Shown: positions 1-8,708 of the stretch, piece by piece | Layout of the letters: each line of letters opens with the position of its first letter | How positions within the stretch are numbered: the first letter of the stretch is position 1 | Origin: Candidatus Marinarcus aquaticus | GTDB taxonomy: Bacteria > Campylobacterota > Campylobacteria > Campylobacterales > Arcobacteraceae | Assembly: GCF_004116335.1 (NCBI RefSeq) | Contig: NZ_PDKN01000007.1 | Span: forward strand, 1 to 64,000 | Direction of reading: 5' to 3' | DNA length: 64,000 bases | Program-made: the position numbers and the translations under genes | The notes under the pieces: model-generated | Databases searched by the model: none | What the model was told of the DNA's origin: nothing | What the model saw: only the letters and a program-made list of their open reading frames with translations

Positions 1-645
1 GGTAACTCTGCGATTGCTTTATTACAAATTGCAGATAAATCAATGGCGGAACAATCAAACATTCTTGATACCGTTAAAGCCAAATTAATCCAAGCCAATA
101 CGGCTACTACGTCTAGTGCGGGTAGAAATGCTATTGCTGCGGATATTGCTAAATTATTAACACAACTTGATAATATTGCTAAATCAACCAATTATAATGG
201 TACGCAATTGATTTCAAATGCAGCTGGTAATGCTGCAGCTACTGCAATGACATTCCAAGTGGGTGAAGATTCAACCAATAATGCAATTAGTACAAGTACC
301 ATTAATGCAAATACAACGGGTTTAAGTTTAAATGCATATACCAGTATTACTACTATTGGTGCAGGTTCAGCTGCAACAGCACAAACAACAGTTGATACGG
401 CCATTACAGACCTGAATAAATACCGAAGTGCAGTGGGTTCTGTACAAAACCAAGTAGAGTCAGCAGTACGAAACTTAATGACTCAAGCAACAAATGTAAA
501 AGCGGCTGAAGCAATTATTCGAGACGTTGATTACGCGGAAGAATCTGCTAACTTCAACAAACAAAACATTATCTCGCAAGCGGGTGCTTATGCAATTGCA
601 CAATCTAACGCTGCGCAACAAAACGTATTGAGACTTTTACAATAA
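1..645 (+). CDS. Flagellin, C-terminal part (5' end outside window)
   Basis: The frame is open from base 1, so the gene starts upstream of the window. The visible 214 residues end in the classic flagellin C-terminal D0/D1 region: a long helix with [15 protein letters not shown], then [13 protein letters not shown], and a tail ending in [12 protein letters not shown]. The middle is rich in Thr, Ser, Ala and Asn, typical of the variable surface domain that carries O-linked nonulosonic acids in Campylobacterota. Flagellin polymerises into the filament after export by the flagellar type III system. The next gene is a Maf glycosyltransferase, which fits a glycosylated flagellin. The promoter is not in the window. 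Which flagellin copy this is cannot be told. Confidence 0.97.
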   Translation, partial: GNSAIALLQIADKSMAEQSNILDTVKAKLIQANTATTSSAGRNAIAADIAKLLTQLDNIAKSTNYNGTQLISNAAGNAAATAMTFQVGEDSTNNAISTSTINANTTGLSLNAYTSITTIGAGSAATAQTTVDTAITDLNKYRSAVGSVQNQVESAVRNLMTQATNVKAAEAIIRDVDYAEESANFNKQNIISQAGAYAIAQSNAAQQNVLRLLQ

Positions 646-654
646 GTCGTTAAA

Positions 655-727
655 GCAGTAGCATCGCTACTGCGATATACGTTTCTGTGAAAACGTTCTT
701 AGATTACTTCGAATAACAAAGTAATCT
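655..727. repeat. Two perfect inverted repeats after the flagellin gene
   Basis: GCAGTAGC (655-662) pairs with GCTACTGC (666-673) around a 3-base loop, 9 bases after the flagellin stop. AGATTACTT (701-709) pairs with AAGTAATCT (719-727) around a 9-base loop. Neither is followed by a T run, so they are probably mRNA 3' structures rather than terminators. A proper terminator follows at 755. Confidence 0.6.
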
Positions 728-754
728 AGTTCAAGCACTTTATTTTCTTTTATG

Positions 755-785
755 AAGCCCAAGGGTTATCCACCTTGGGCTTTTA
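755..785 (+). terminator. Rho-independent terminator of the flagellin gene
   Basis: A perfect 10-bp stem, AAGCCCAAGG (755-764) with CCTTGGGCTT (773-782), encloses an 8-base loop. The stem runs into TTTTATT. It lies about 110 bases after the flagellin stop and ahead of the Maf promoter. Confidence 0.85.
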
Positions 786-806
786 TTCCCCTTTTCACAG
801 GGATTT

Positions 807-812
807 TATAAT
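807..812 (+). promoter_or_regulatory. Candidate -10 box for the maf/legionaminic operon
   Basis: A perfect TATAAT lies 33 bases before the maf ATG and just after the flagellin terminator. No convincing -35 is seen, as is usual for sigma-70 promoters in Campylobacterota. No clear Shine-Dalgarno sequence precedes the ATG at 846. Confidence 0.5.
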
Positions 813-845
813 CTTTATTTAATGGATTTATGACTATACTATTAC

Positions 846-2720
846 ATGAATAAACAACAAGAATTTGAACAACTGCAACAAACTTTGCAACAAATATTTA
901 TTAAAAATTTCAACTTCTTTAAAACAACTTATCCCCATTTATATCAACAAATTATTGAGTTTGAAAATTTACATATTGAAAACCACTCTATTGAGTTTAT
1001 TAATGACTCTTTTCAACTTATCAATGTAAATAACAAGCAAACTTATTACAGTATGGATCCCTTTGTAGAAGCAAAACAGCGACTCAATGCTTTTAGTTTT
1101 TCAAATGCCTTTGCCATGATTAAATTAGATGCAATAAAAAAAGAGCGTCATTATGAAAATGAAATCAATGCCTATGAATACCTCAATGAATATATCGAAC
1201 ACATAAATGAAAACAACATCAACCATGCCATCCAAAAGTTTGTATTTATTGGAACGTTATTGGGTGTTCATCTGAATGATTTTCATGCACAATTTCAAGC
1301 CAAATCATATTTAATCATCGAACCTGATATTGAGATATTCAGACTCTCAATGTTTATGACCGACTACACAGAATTAGCCAAAGATGCTTCACTACACTTT
1401 TGCATCGCTCAAAGCTCATTGGAGTTTAATACAACGATACAAAAGTTTTTACAAGACAAACAAGAGTTCAACCATCTTATTCACTATGAACTTTCCCACA
1501 AAACATATGAACACTATCTTGAAACGCTCTCTTTACAGCTTACACAATTCAGTGAAATGAGATACCCGTTTAGTGAATACCTCATCAGTTTAAAACGAGG
1601 ATACGAATACTTTTTAAAAGAGCATAAACCCATTTTAAATCTTTCAACCAATTACTCATTTTTCAACGACAAACCCGTAATTTTATTGGGAGCTGGTCCC
1701 TCTTTAGGTGAAAACATTCAATGGTTACAAGAGCATAAAGATACGTTTATCATCGTTGCAGCCTCTGCCACACTTAAACAACTTGAACTTCATAACATAA
1801 ATCCTGATATTGTTATATTAATTGAAGGCAAACATGAAGTCATCACGCAATTTCCTGAGACAAACCAGATATTTGAAAAGAGTATTATTCTTTCATCCAT
1901 AAAAATTGATGCAGCTGTATATGCCCGATTGAAAAACAATCCCATATTTTTTATGCAAAATACCTTAGAACTCTTTTTCGAAAATGGATTTTTTTCAGGT
2001 ATTACCGTTGGAGATGTAGGTATAGATGTGCTGCTTAAGTTAGGAAGCAATGAGCTTTATTTATTAGGAATTGATGCAGCTATCAGTAAAACAGGAGCAA
2101 CTTATGTCAATACTCACCCCTCTTCAAGCAGTGTGGATTTAACACAAACAAAAGATTCGCCATCTGTAGATTTTGAAAAAGACATTCACTATGTTAAAGG
2201 GAATTTTGAAGATGAAGTGCCTACATTTACAGAGTATTTTGAGATGATAGAGCACCTCAAAGAGCGCTTAGCACATTTAAACAGCGATACTCGTATCTAT
2301 AACTTATCGGATGGTGCCTATTTTTATAATACCACTCCACGGCATCCAAATGATATAGTATTTTCAGAAGACTCTTTTGATAAGCAGAGCCTACATAAAG
2401 AGTTGAAAATATTTTTAGAGTCTCACAGTAAACACCAGATGAATGAAAAAGACATCAAAGCGATTCAAAAAGAGAAAAAAGTGCTTAAAAAACTGATATC
2501 ACTTAAAACAGATACAAATATTTATAAAAACTTTCTACAACTTAAAAGAAAATTTGAATACTCTATAGTGATGAGCATTGTGAATAAATACTTTAATTTA
2601 ACAAACCCTTACTACAATTTTTTTGAAGACAAAAGTGTAGTAGAGCCTATCAGACAAAAACAAATAGAGACTCTGTTTCAAAAAATAGACAGCATCTATT
2701 CAGATATAAAAGAGAGATAG
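846..2720 (+). CDS. maf: Maf-family flagellin glycosyltransferase
   Basis: The 624-residue protein belongs to the motility-associated factor family (DUF115/MptE-like core). The core lies at roughly residues 275-450 and opens with the nucleotide-binding motif LLGAGPSLGENI, followed by IIVAASATLKQL and DIVILIEGKHE. Maf enzymes transfer pseudaminic or legionaminic acid from the CMP-sugar onto Ser/Thr of flagellin in the cytoplasm before export. The size matches Campylobacter Maf proteins. It sits directly after a flagellin gene and ahead of a legionaminic acid operon, so CMP-legionaminic acid or a derivative is the likely donor; that is inference. The radical SAM gene starts 2 bases after its stop. 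Confidence 0.92.
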   Translation: MNKQQEFEQLQQTLQQIFIKNFNFFKTTYPHLYQQIIEFENLHIENHSIEFINDSFQLINVNNKQTYYSMDPFVEAKQRLNAFSFSNAFAMIKLDAIKKERHYENEINAYEYLNEYIEHINENNINHAIQKFVFIGTLLGVHLNDFHAQFQAKSYLIIEPDIEIFRLSMFMTDYTELAKDASLHFCIAQSSLEFNTTIQKFLQDKQEFNHLIHYELSHKTYEHYLETLSLQLTQFSEMRYPFSEYLISLKRGYEYFLKEHKPILNLSTNYSFFNDKPVILLGAGPSLGENIQWLQEHKDTFIIVAASATLKQLELHNINPDIVILIEGKHEVITQFPETNQIFEKSIILSSIKIDAAVYARLKNNPIFFMQNTLELFFENGFFSGITVGDVGIDVLLKLGSNELYLLGIDAAISKTGATYVNTHPSSSSVDLTQTKDSPSVDFEKDIHYVKGNFEDEVPTFTEYFEMIEHLKERLAHLNSDTRIYNLSDGAYFYNTTPRHPNDIVFSEDSFDKQSLHKELKIFLESHSKHQMNEKDIKAIQKEKKVLKKLISLKTDTNIYKNFLQLKRKFEYSIVMSIVNKYFNLTNPYYNFFEDKSVVEPIRQKQIETLFQKIDSIYSDIKER

Positions 2721-2722
2721 AG

Positions 2723-4111
2723 ATGAAAGTTCTTCTGATTACTTATGACAATGAATCACTCGTTCAGTGGTTTCCTCAGGGCATGGCATATATTGCAGGA
2801 ACACTTCTTAAACACAACTATGAAGTCGAAATCTATGAACAAGACATTCATCACTATCCAGAATCTCACCTTACTGAGAAACTTAACAACGAATATTATG
2901 ATGTTGTAGGTTTAAGCTTTATTGGTGGCTATTATGAGTATAAAAAAGCTTTAAAGATTTCAGATGCCATTAACCAATCAACACAAAGACCTCTTTATAT
3001 TATTGGAGGATTTGGTCCAAGTCCTGCACCCCACTACTTTCTAGAAAAAACAGGTGCTGATGTGATTATACGTGGTGAGGGTGAAAACACCATCATAGAT
3101 CTACTTGAACACTATAAACAAAAAAAATCTTTCAGTAGTGTTCTTGGCATTGCCTATGAAGAAGATGGAAAAATGTATGTGAATGCAGATCGCCCTTTAA
3201 TTGAAGATGTAGACAGCATACCTATGCCAGCATATCATCTTTTTAATATTGAGCACTATAGACTGCTTCGTATGCCAAACTGTACTTCCACTGATTTTAT
3301 TATGCCTGTTCTTAGTGGCAGAGGATGTACTTTTACCTGTAATTTTTGCTATCGTATGGATAAGGGTTTTCGAGCACGAAGCAATGAAGCCATTATTGAG
3401 GAGATTAAATATCTTCAAAAAAACTATGGCATTACTTATATTGCATTTTCAGATGAACTGCTCATGTCTTCTATTGGTCGAACCATGAGTTTGTGTGAAG
3501 ATATCATTAAATCTGGTATTAAAATTAAATGGGATTGTAATGGTCGGCTTAACTATGCCAAGCCGAAAGTTCTAAAACTGATGAAAGAAGCAGGCTGTGT
3601 TTTTATCAACTATGGGATTGAAGCATTTGATGATACCATATTAAAAAATATGGACAAAGTACTTACAACCAAACAGATAGAATCAGGAATTCAAGCAACT
3701 CTGGATGAAGGAATTAGCCCTGGGTTTAATATTATCTTTGGGAACATTGATGAAACCAAAGAGACCTTAATGCAAGGGGTAGACTTCCTTTTAAAGTATG
3801 ATGATGGTGCGCAACTTAGAACCATACGTCCAGTCACTCCGTACCCGGGGTCTCCTTTATATTATCATGCCATTAAAGAGGGGCTTCTTAAAGATGTTGC
3901 AGATTTTTATGAGAACAAACACACCAACTCAGATTTAATGACCTGTAACTTTACAAAACTCAGTGACGAAGAGTTTTATGATGCTTTACACGAAGCCAAC
4001 TCGATATTGTTGCAAAACTATCAAAAACGATTAGTTGAAAAAACCACCCAACAACTTGATAACTTGTATAAAAATAAAGATGCCTCTTTTCGAGGTTTCA
4101 GACAGACATAA
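2723..4111 (+). CDS. Radical SAM enzyme with N-terminal B12-binding-like domain
   Basis: The 462-residue protein has a Rossmann-like N-terminus resembling cobalamin-binding domains (about residues 1-140, with IIGGFGPSPAP and IIRGEGE). The radical SAM core follows, with the 4Fe-4S motif CxxxCxxC at Cys202, Cys206 and Cys209. The canonical B12 motif DxHxxG is not obvious, so cobalamin use is uncertain. Family members include methyltransferases and other C-H activating enzymes. It lies between maf and the legionaminic acid genes with tight spacing, so a tailoring role on the flagellar sugar is plausible but unproven. The substrate is unknown. Confidence 0.85.
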   Translation: MKVLLITYDNESLVQWFPQGMAYIAGTLLKHNYEVEIYEQDIHHYPESHLTEKLNNEYYDVVGLSFIGGYYEYKKALKISDAINQSTQRPLYIIGGFGPSPAPHYFLEKTGADVIIRGEGENTIIDLLEHYKQKKSFSSVLGIAYEEDGKMYVNADRPLIEDVDSIPMPAYHLFNIEHYRLLRMPNCTSTDFIMPVLSGRGCTFTCNFCYRMDKGFRARSNEAIIEEIKYLQKNYGITYIAFSDELLMSSIGRTMSLCEDIIKSGIKIKWDCNGRLNYAKPKVLKLMKEAGCVFINYGIEAFDDTILKNMDKVLTTKQIESGIQATLDEGISPGFNIIFGNIDETKETLMQGVDFLLKYDDGAQLRTIRPVTPYPGSPLYYHAIKEGLLKDVADFYENKHTNSDLMTCNFTKLSDEEFYDALHEANSILLQNYQKRLVEKTTQQLDNLYKNKDASFRGFRQT

Positions 4112-4124
4112 ATAGGAGCCATGG

Positions 4125-5315
4125 ATGAACAATACACTGCATCTTTTAGGAAGAACAGAAGCTTTATTCACTGAAGACTTAAAACAATTGCATGAACAAT
4201 TAGCACAACATGTTCAAGACGCTTCATTTTTAGTTTTAGGTGGGGCTGGCAGTATTGGTCAAGCTGTAACGAAAGAGATTTTTAAACGTCATCCTAAAAA
4301 ACTGCATGTGGTTGATATCTCTGAAAACAATCTTGTCGAACTCGTACGAGACATACGAAGCAGTATGGGATATATCAAAGGTGAGTTTGCTACATATGCT
4401 TTGGATATTGGAAGTAGCGAATATGATGCATTTATTAAACAAGATGGGAAGTATGACTATGTTCTGAATCTTTCTGCACTCAAACATGTACGAAGTGAGA
4501 AAGACCCATATACCCTTATGCGCATGATTGATACCAATATTTTCAATACCGACAAAACCATGCAACAAGCCATTGATAAAGGGACTAAAAAATACTTTTG
4601 TGTCAGTACGGATAAAGCAGCCAATCCTGTGAATATGATGGGTGCAAGTAAACGTATCATGGAGATGTTTGTAATGAGAAAATCCAAACAAATTGATGTT
4701 TCTATGGCACGTTTTGCCAATGTGGCATTCAGTGATGGAAGTTTATTGCATGGGTTTAATCAAAGAATTCAAAAAGAGCAGCCACTTGTGGCACCCAATG
4801 ATATCAAACGCTATTTTGTAACCCCTCAAGAGTCTGGTGAACTTTGTTTGATGTCATGCATTTTTGGAGAGAATCGAGATATCTTTTTCCCTAAATTAAG
4901 TGAACACTTGCATCTGATTACTTTTGCTGAAATTACAACGAGATACTTAAAGAACTTAGGCTATGACGCCTTTATTTGTAACGATGAAAATCAAGCCAGA
5001 GAGTTATCGAAAAAACTCCCTGCTGAAGGGAAATGGCCTTGTTTATTTACAACAAGTGATACCACAGGTGAAAAAGACTTTGAAGAGTTTTTTACTGAAA
5101 ATGAACAGTTAGATATGCATCGTTTTAAGAGTTTGGGCGTTATAAAAAATGATGCCTTGTATGATGAAGAAAACTTGAACCATTTCACACAGATAATAAA
5201 ACATCTTAAAAGTGAACTTTCATGGTCCAAAGAGGATATACTTAAAGAGTTTTTGAAACTCATTCCTGACTTTGAACACAAAGAGACAGGGAAGTACCTT
5301 GATGGAAAGATGTAA
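4125..5315 (+). CDS. Nucleotide-sugar (GlcNAc) 4,6-dehydratase, PglF/WbpM type; first step of legionaminic acid synthesis
   Basis: This is a 396-residue extended short-chain dehydrogenase of the polysaccharide biosynthesis family (PF02719-like). The NAD-binding motif GGAGSIG is at residues 39-45 and STDKAANP at 161-168. The usual catalytic Tyr of YxxxK is Met172, with Lys176 kept (MMGASK). That Ser-Met-Lys arrangement is known from WbpM and PglF, which convert UDP-GlcNAc to the 4-keto-6-deoxy sugar. As it is followed by LegC, it fills the LegB step. Whether it uses UDP- or GDP-GlcNAc is unclear: the fold resembles UDP enzymes, but a PtmE homologue downstream suggests the GDP route. An ATG 45 bases before the next gene's chosen start overlaps its 3' end. 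Confidence 0.85.
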   Translation: MNNTLHLLGRTEALFTEDLKQLHEQLAQHVQDASFLVLGGAGSIGQAVTKEIFKRHPKKLHVVDISENNLVELVRDIRSSMGYIKGEFATYALDIGSSEYDAFIKQDGKYDYVLNLSALKHVRSEKDPYTLMRMIDTNIFNTDKTMQQAIDKGTKKYFCVSTDKAANPVNMMGASKRIMEMFVMRKSKQIDVSMARFANVAFSDGSLLHGFNQRIQKEQPLVAPNDIKRYFVTPQESGELCLMSCIFGENRDIFFPKLSEHLHLITFAEITTRYLKNLGYDAFICNDENQARELSKKLPAEGKWPCLFTTSDTTGEKDFEEFFTENEQLDMHRFKSLGVIKNDALYDEENLNHFTQIIKHLKSELSWSKEDILKEFLKLIPDFEHKETGKYLDGKM

Positions 5316-5316
5316 T

Positions 5317-6456
5317 ATGAAAGATATAGTCAGCTTTATTCAACAAACATTTCATACAAAAGAGTTTATACCTCTGCATGAGCCACGATTTTTAGGTAAT
5401 GAAAAAAACTACTTAAATGAATGCATTGATTCAACTTATGTCTCTAGCGTTGGGAAATATGTAGATACCTTTGAAAAAGAGTTTGCACAAAAAGTTGGCA
5501 GTAAATATGCCATTGCCACAGTTAATGGTACTGCCGCTCTTCATATTGCACTGCTTGTTGCAGGTGTAACAAAAGAGGATGAAGTCATCACACAACCCCT
5601 CTCTTTTATTGCCACGTGTAATGCCATTGCGTATACTCAAGCGCAACCTATTTTTCTTGATGTGGACAAAAATACTTTAGGTTTGTCTGCTCAGGCTTTG
5701 GAAAAATTTCTTCACACCCATTGTGAATGCATCAATGAGCAATGTATTAATAAAACAACGAACAAAAGAATCAAAGCGTGCGTTCCCATGCACACCTTTG
5801 GTCACCCATGTGAAATTGACACCATCAAGCAACTCTGTGACGCGTGGCATATCACGCTCATAGAAGATGCCGCAGAATCTTTAGGCAGCTATTATAAAAA
5901 GCAACACACTGGTACTTTTGGTACATTAGGTGCTTTTAGTTTTAATGGCAATAAAATTATTACTTCAGGTGGTGGAGGTGTCATTGTAACCAATGATGAA
6001 GTTTTAGCACAAAAAGCAAAACATCTTACAACCACAGCAAAGATAGCTCACGCCTATGAATATGTCCATGATGAAATAGGGTATAACTATCGCCTTCCCA
6101 ATATCAATGCGGCACTTTTAGTTGCACAACTTGAACAACTGGAAGCATTTTTAAAATCTAAACGTGAACTCTCACGTATTTATGACAATTTTTTTGCTGC
6201 TTATGCTAAGATAGAGTTTATAAAAGAACCTACTCATGCACAATCCAACTACTGGTTGCAAGCCATACAATTTGAAACCAAAGAGCAAAGAGATGCATTT
6301 TTAGAGTTCAGCAATACAAACCAAGTGATGACGCGACCTATTTGGAGGTTGTTAAATGAGTTAGAGATGTTTAGACATTGTCAAAAAGATGATTTGACCA
6401 ATGCACAATATCTTGAACAAAGAGTTGTAAATATCCCCAGTTCGGTGAGAGTATGA
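5317..6456 (+). CDS. legC: LegC family PLP-dependent aminotransferase
   Basis: This is a DegT/DnrJ/EryC1 aminotransferase that adds the C4 amino group to the 4-keto-6-deoxy intermediate. The N-terminus IPLHEPRFLGNEKNYL and the stretch STYVSSVGKYVDTFE are typical of LegC. The PLP lysine is about Lys213 in FSFNGNKIITSGGGG. I chose the ATG at 5317 (379 residues, beginning MKDIVSF) over an ATG at 5272, because family members start here, GGAAAG lies 7 bases upstream, and the longer form would overlap the dehydratase by 44 bases. It overlaps the next gene by 4 bases (ATGA). Confidence 0.93.
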   Translation: MKDIVSFIQQTFHTKEFIPLHEPRFLGNEKNYLNECIDSTYVSSVGKYVDTFEKEFAQKVGSKYAIATVNGTAALHIALLVAGVTKEDEVITQPLSFIATCNAIAYTQAQPIFLDVDKNTLGLSAQALEKFLHTHCECINEQCINKTTNKRIKACVPMHTFGHPCEIDTIKQLCDAWHITLIEDAAESLGSYYKKQHTGTFGTLGAFSFNGNKIITSGGGGVIVTNDEVLAQKAKHLTTTAKIAHAYEYVHDEIGYNYRLPNINAALLVAQLEQLEAFLKSKRELSRIYDNFFAAYAKIEFIKEPTHAQSNYWLQAIQFETKEQRDAFLEFSNTNQVMTRPIWRLLNELEMFRHCQKDDLTNAQYLEQRVVNIPSSVRV

Positions 6457-7031
6457 AAAAAGAGCCTATTATTTTAATTGGTGGTGGTGGACATTGCCAC
6501 AGTGTCATTGATGTGATTGAACAAGAAGACAAATACACTATTATTGGTATTGTAGACGTTAAAGAGAGTGTAGGGAAAACTGTGTTGGGTTATGAGGTTA
6601 TTGGCTGTGATGAGGACTTGGAAACACTCTTTTTACAATGCCCAAATGCGCTCATTACAATAGGTCACATTCAAAGCAACCAAATAAGAGTTGACTTATT
6701 TAATAAACTCAAAAAGATTGGATTTCATCTGCCCATCATCATCTCCCCTTTGTCGTATGTTTCACAACATGCAAACATTGAAGAGGGAACAGTGGTGATG
6801 CACCAAGCCTTAATCAATGCCAACGTCAACATTGGTAAAAATTGTATTATCAACACCAAAGCCTTAATTGAACATGATGCCATAGTTGAAGACCACTGTC
6901 ATATCTCTACGGGGTGTATCATTAATGGAAATGTCAAAATTGAAGCACACACCTTTGTAGGAAGTAATGCCACGACTAAAGAGGGAGTAACCATTAATCA
7001 ATTCGTAAAAGCAGGCAGTGTGATACGATGA
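6453..7031 (+). CDS. NeuD/PglD-type sugar O/N-acetyltransferase
   Basis: The 192-residue protein has an N-terminal nucleotide-sugar-binding Rossmann part (IILIGGGGHCHSVIDVI) and a C-terminal left-handed beta-helix of hexapeptide repeats (NANVNIGKNCIINTKALIEHD and after). PglD-type enzymes have a catalytic His; the candidate is His in IEHDAIVEDHCHIS. In legionaminic acid synthesis this would be LegH, acetylating the new 4-amino group. It overlaps both neighbours by 4 bases. A formyltransferase in the same operon could compete for the same amine. Confidence 0.88.
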   Translation: MKKEPIILIGGGGHCHSVIDVIEQEDKYTIIGIVDVKESVGKTVLGYEVIGCDEDLETLFLQCPNALITIGHIQSNQIRVDLFNKLKKIGFHLPIIISPLSYVSQHANIEEGTVVMHQALINANVNIGKNCIINTKALIEHDAIVEDHCHISTGCIINGNVKIEAHTFVGSNATTKEGVTINQFVKAGSVIR

Positions 7032-8026
7032 AGGTTTTTATCATTGCTGAAGCGGGTGTGAACCACAATGGCTCTCTTGAATTGGCTAAAAAGCTCATTG
7101 ATGCTGCTGTTGAAGCAAAAGCCGATGCCGTAAAATTTCAGACATTTAAAACGGAAAATTTGGTGTGTAAAGATACTCAAAAAGCCGATTACCAAAAAGA
7201 GACCACCAACGCAAAAGAGTCTCAGTTTGAGATGATTAAAAAGCTGGAGTTGGACATAGAGGCTCACCATACGTTGCTTGACTATTGTAAAGAGAAAAAG
7301 ATTCTTTTTTTATCCACCCCCTTTGACCATGACAGCATTGAACTTCTAAACGAGTTAGGTCTGGATATTTTTAAAATTCCCAGTGGAGAAATCACCAATC
7401 TTCCTTATTTACAACACATTGGAAGTCTGAATAAAAAAGTTATTCTCTCAACAGGGATGTCCAATATGGATGAGATTCAATTGGCCTTAGGTGTGTTAAT
7501 TCAAGCAGGCACACAAAAAGAGAACATCACCGTACTGCATGCCAATACGCAATACCCTACACCCATGTGTGATGTGAATTTAAAAGCGATGCAAACCATT
7601 GGTAAAACCTTTGATATAAAATATGGGTACAGTGACCATACCTTAGGCATTGAAGTGGATATTGCAGCCGTTGCATTAGGCGCATGTTGTATTGAAAAAC
7701 ATTTTACTTTGGATAAAGACATGGAAGGGCCTGACCATAAAGCAAGTCTAGAACCAGAGGAGTTAAAAGCGATGGTTCAGACCATTCGAAATATTGAACA
7801 AGCTTTGGGCAATGGAGTGAAACAACCCTCACCCAGTGAAATAAAAAACATGAGCGTGGTTCGTAAATCAATTGTGGCAAAACAAGCCATAAAAAAAGGA
7901 GAGATTTTTACAGCTGAAAACCTCACAATTAAACGACCCGGAACAGGAATCAACCCAATGAATTGGGAGGTTGTGTTAGGACAAATTGCTCAACGTGACT
8001 ACCAAGAAGATGAACTCATAGACTAA
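7028..8026 (+). CDS. legI: Legionaminic acid synthase (NeuB family)
   Basis: The 332-residue enzyme condenses 2,4-diacetamido-2,4,6-trideoxymannose with PEP. It has the NeuB TIM-barrel start (FIIAEAGVNHNGSLELAKK), the motifs STPFDHDSIELL and KIPSGEI, and a C-terminal SAF (antifreeze-like) domain from about residue 275 (KKGEIFTAENLTIKRPG). It resembles C. jejuni NeuB2/LegI (Cj1327) more than the sialic acid synthase encoded at 38828-39868. The metal-binding His residues in HANTQYPTP and SDHTLG are present. Confidence 0.93.
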   Translation: MKVFIIAEAGVNHNGSLELAKKLIDAAVEAKADAVKFQTFKTENLVCKDTQKADYQKETTNAKESQFEMIKKLELDIEAHHTLLDYCKEKKILFLSTPFDHDSIELLNELGLDIFKIPSGEITNLPYLQHIGSLNKKVILSTGMSNMDEIQLALGVLIQAGTQKENITVLHANTQYPTPMCDVNLKAMQTIGKTFDIKYGYSDHTLGIEVDIAAVALGACCIEKHFTLDKDMEGPDHKASLEPEELKAMVQTIRNIEQALGNGVKQPSPSEIKNMSVVRKSIVAKQAIKKGEIFTAENLTIKRPGTGINPMNWEVVLGQIAQRDYQEDELID

Positions 8027-8036
8027 AGGAAAACGC

Positions 8037-8708
8037 ATGAAACTTTTTGAATACGAAACTGAACAAAGTTTTGATTATGAAAATGGATTTTACCTCACCA
8101 GTGATATTTCACGTGTAGGAAAACTGCTATCTCACTATGAGTTGTATAAAATGATTCATGAATTACCGGGGGATGTAGTAGAAACGGGTGTATTCAAAGG
8201 AGCCTCTTTTCTTCGATGGTTGAGTTTTAGAAACCTGCTTGAAAATCAAAAATCTCGTAAAGTCATTGGTTTTGACAGTTTTTCGCAATTTCCTGAAACC
8301 TCTTTTGAAAAAGACAAACCCTATGTTAAAAAATTTACAGAAGAATCAGGTGAACACTCTATTTCTAAAGAGGAGTTAGAACATATTTGCAGCTTTAAAC
8401 AGTTTGAGAATTTCGAATTGGTTAAAGGAGATATCGTACACACTTTACCTGAATACTTTAATCACAACCCTCACACTAAAATTGCTCTTTTACATATTGA
8501 TACAGATGTATATGAACCTGCAAAAGTAGCGCTTGAAACCTTATGGCCAAGAATTGTTAAAGGGGGAATTGTTATTTTTGATGATTATGGTACCTTCCCT
8601 GGTGAGACTCAAGCAGTAGATGAATTCTTTAAAGATAAAGATGTAGAGTTTAAAAAACTCAATATCAGTCACAAGATTCCTGTCTATATCAAAAAAGAGC
8701 ACATATGA
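8037..8708 (+). CDS. TylF/macrocin-O-methyltransferase-like SAM methyltransferase
   Basis: This 223-residue class I methyltransferase resembles the TylF/MycF family of sugar O-methyltransferases. The SAM-binding start is LPGDVVETGVFKGAS. Asp-rich metal/catalytic motifs follow: LLHIDTDVYEPAKVALE and GGIVIFDDYG. Asp residues in such motifs bind Mg2+ in MycF. It lies inside the legionaminic acid operon between legI and legG, so O-methylation of the sugar, its nucleotide precursor or a downstream residue is the best guess. The exact acceptor is unknown. The next gene overlaps its end by 4 bases. Confidence 0.85.
   Translation: MKLFEYETEQSFDYENGFYLTSDISRVGKLLSHYELYKMIHELPGDVVETGVFKGASFLRWLSFRNLLENQKSRKVIGFDSFSQFPETSFEKDKPYVKKFTEESGEHSISKEELEHICSFKQFENFELVKGDIVHTLPEYFNHNPHTKIALLHIDTDVYEPAKVALETLWPRIVKGGIVIFDDYGTFPGETQAVDEFFKDKDVEFKKLNISHKIPVYIKKEHI

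Noticed and set aside
835-840. TATACT as -10 box for maf
   Set aside because: It ends 5 bases before the ATG, which would place transcription start at or inside the start codon; TATAAT at 807 is better placed.
4236-4691. 151-codon frame on the - strand inside the dehydratase gene
   Set aside because: It is antisense to a clearly recognised gene and has no family features, so it is a shadow frame.
5272-5316. Longer N-terminus for LegC
   Set aside because: The extra 15 residues overlap the dehydratase gene and do not fit the family; a ribosome site precedes ATG 5317.
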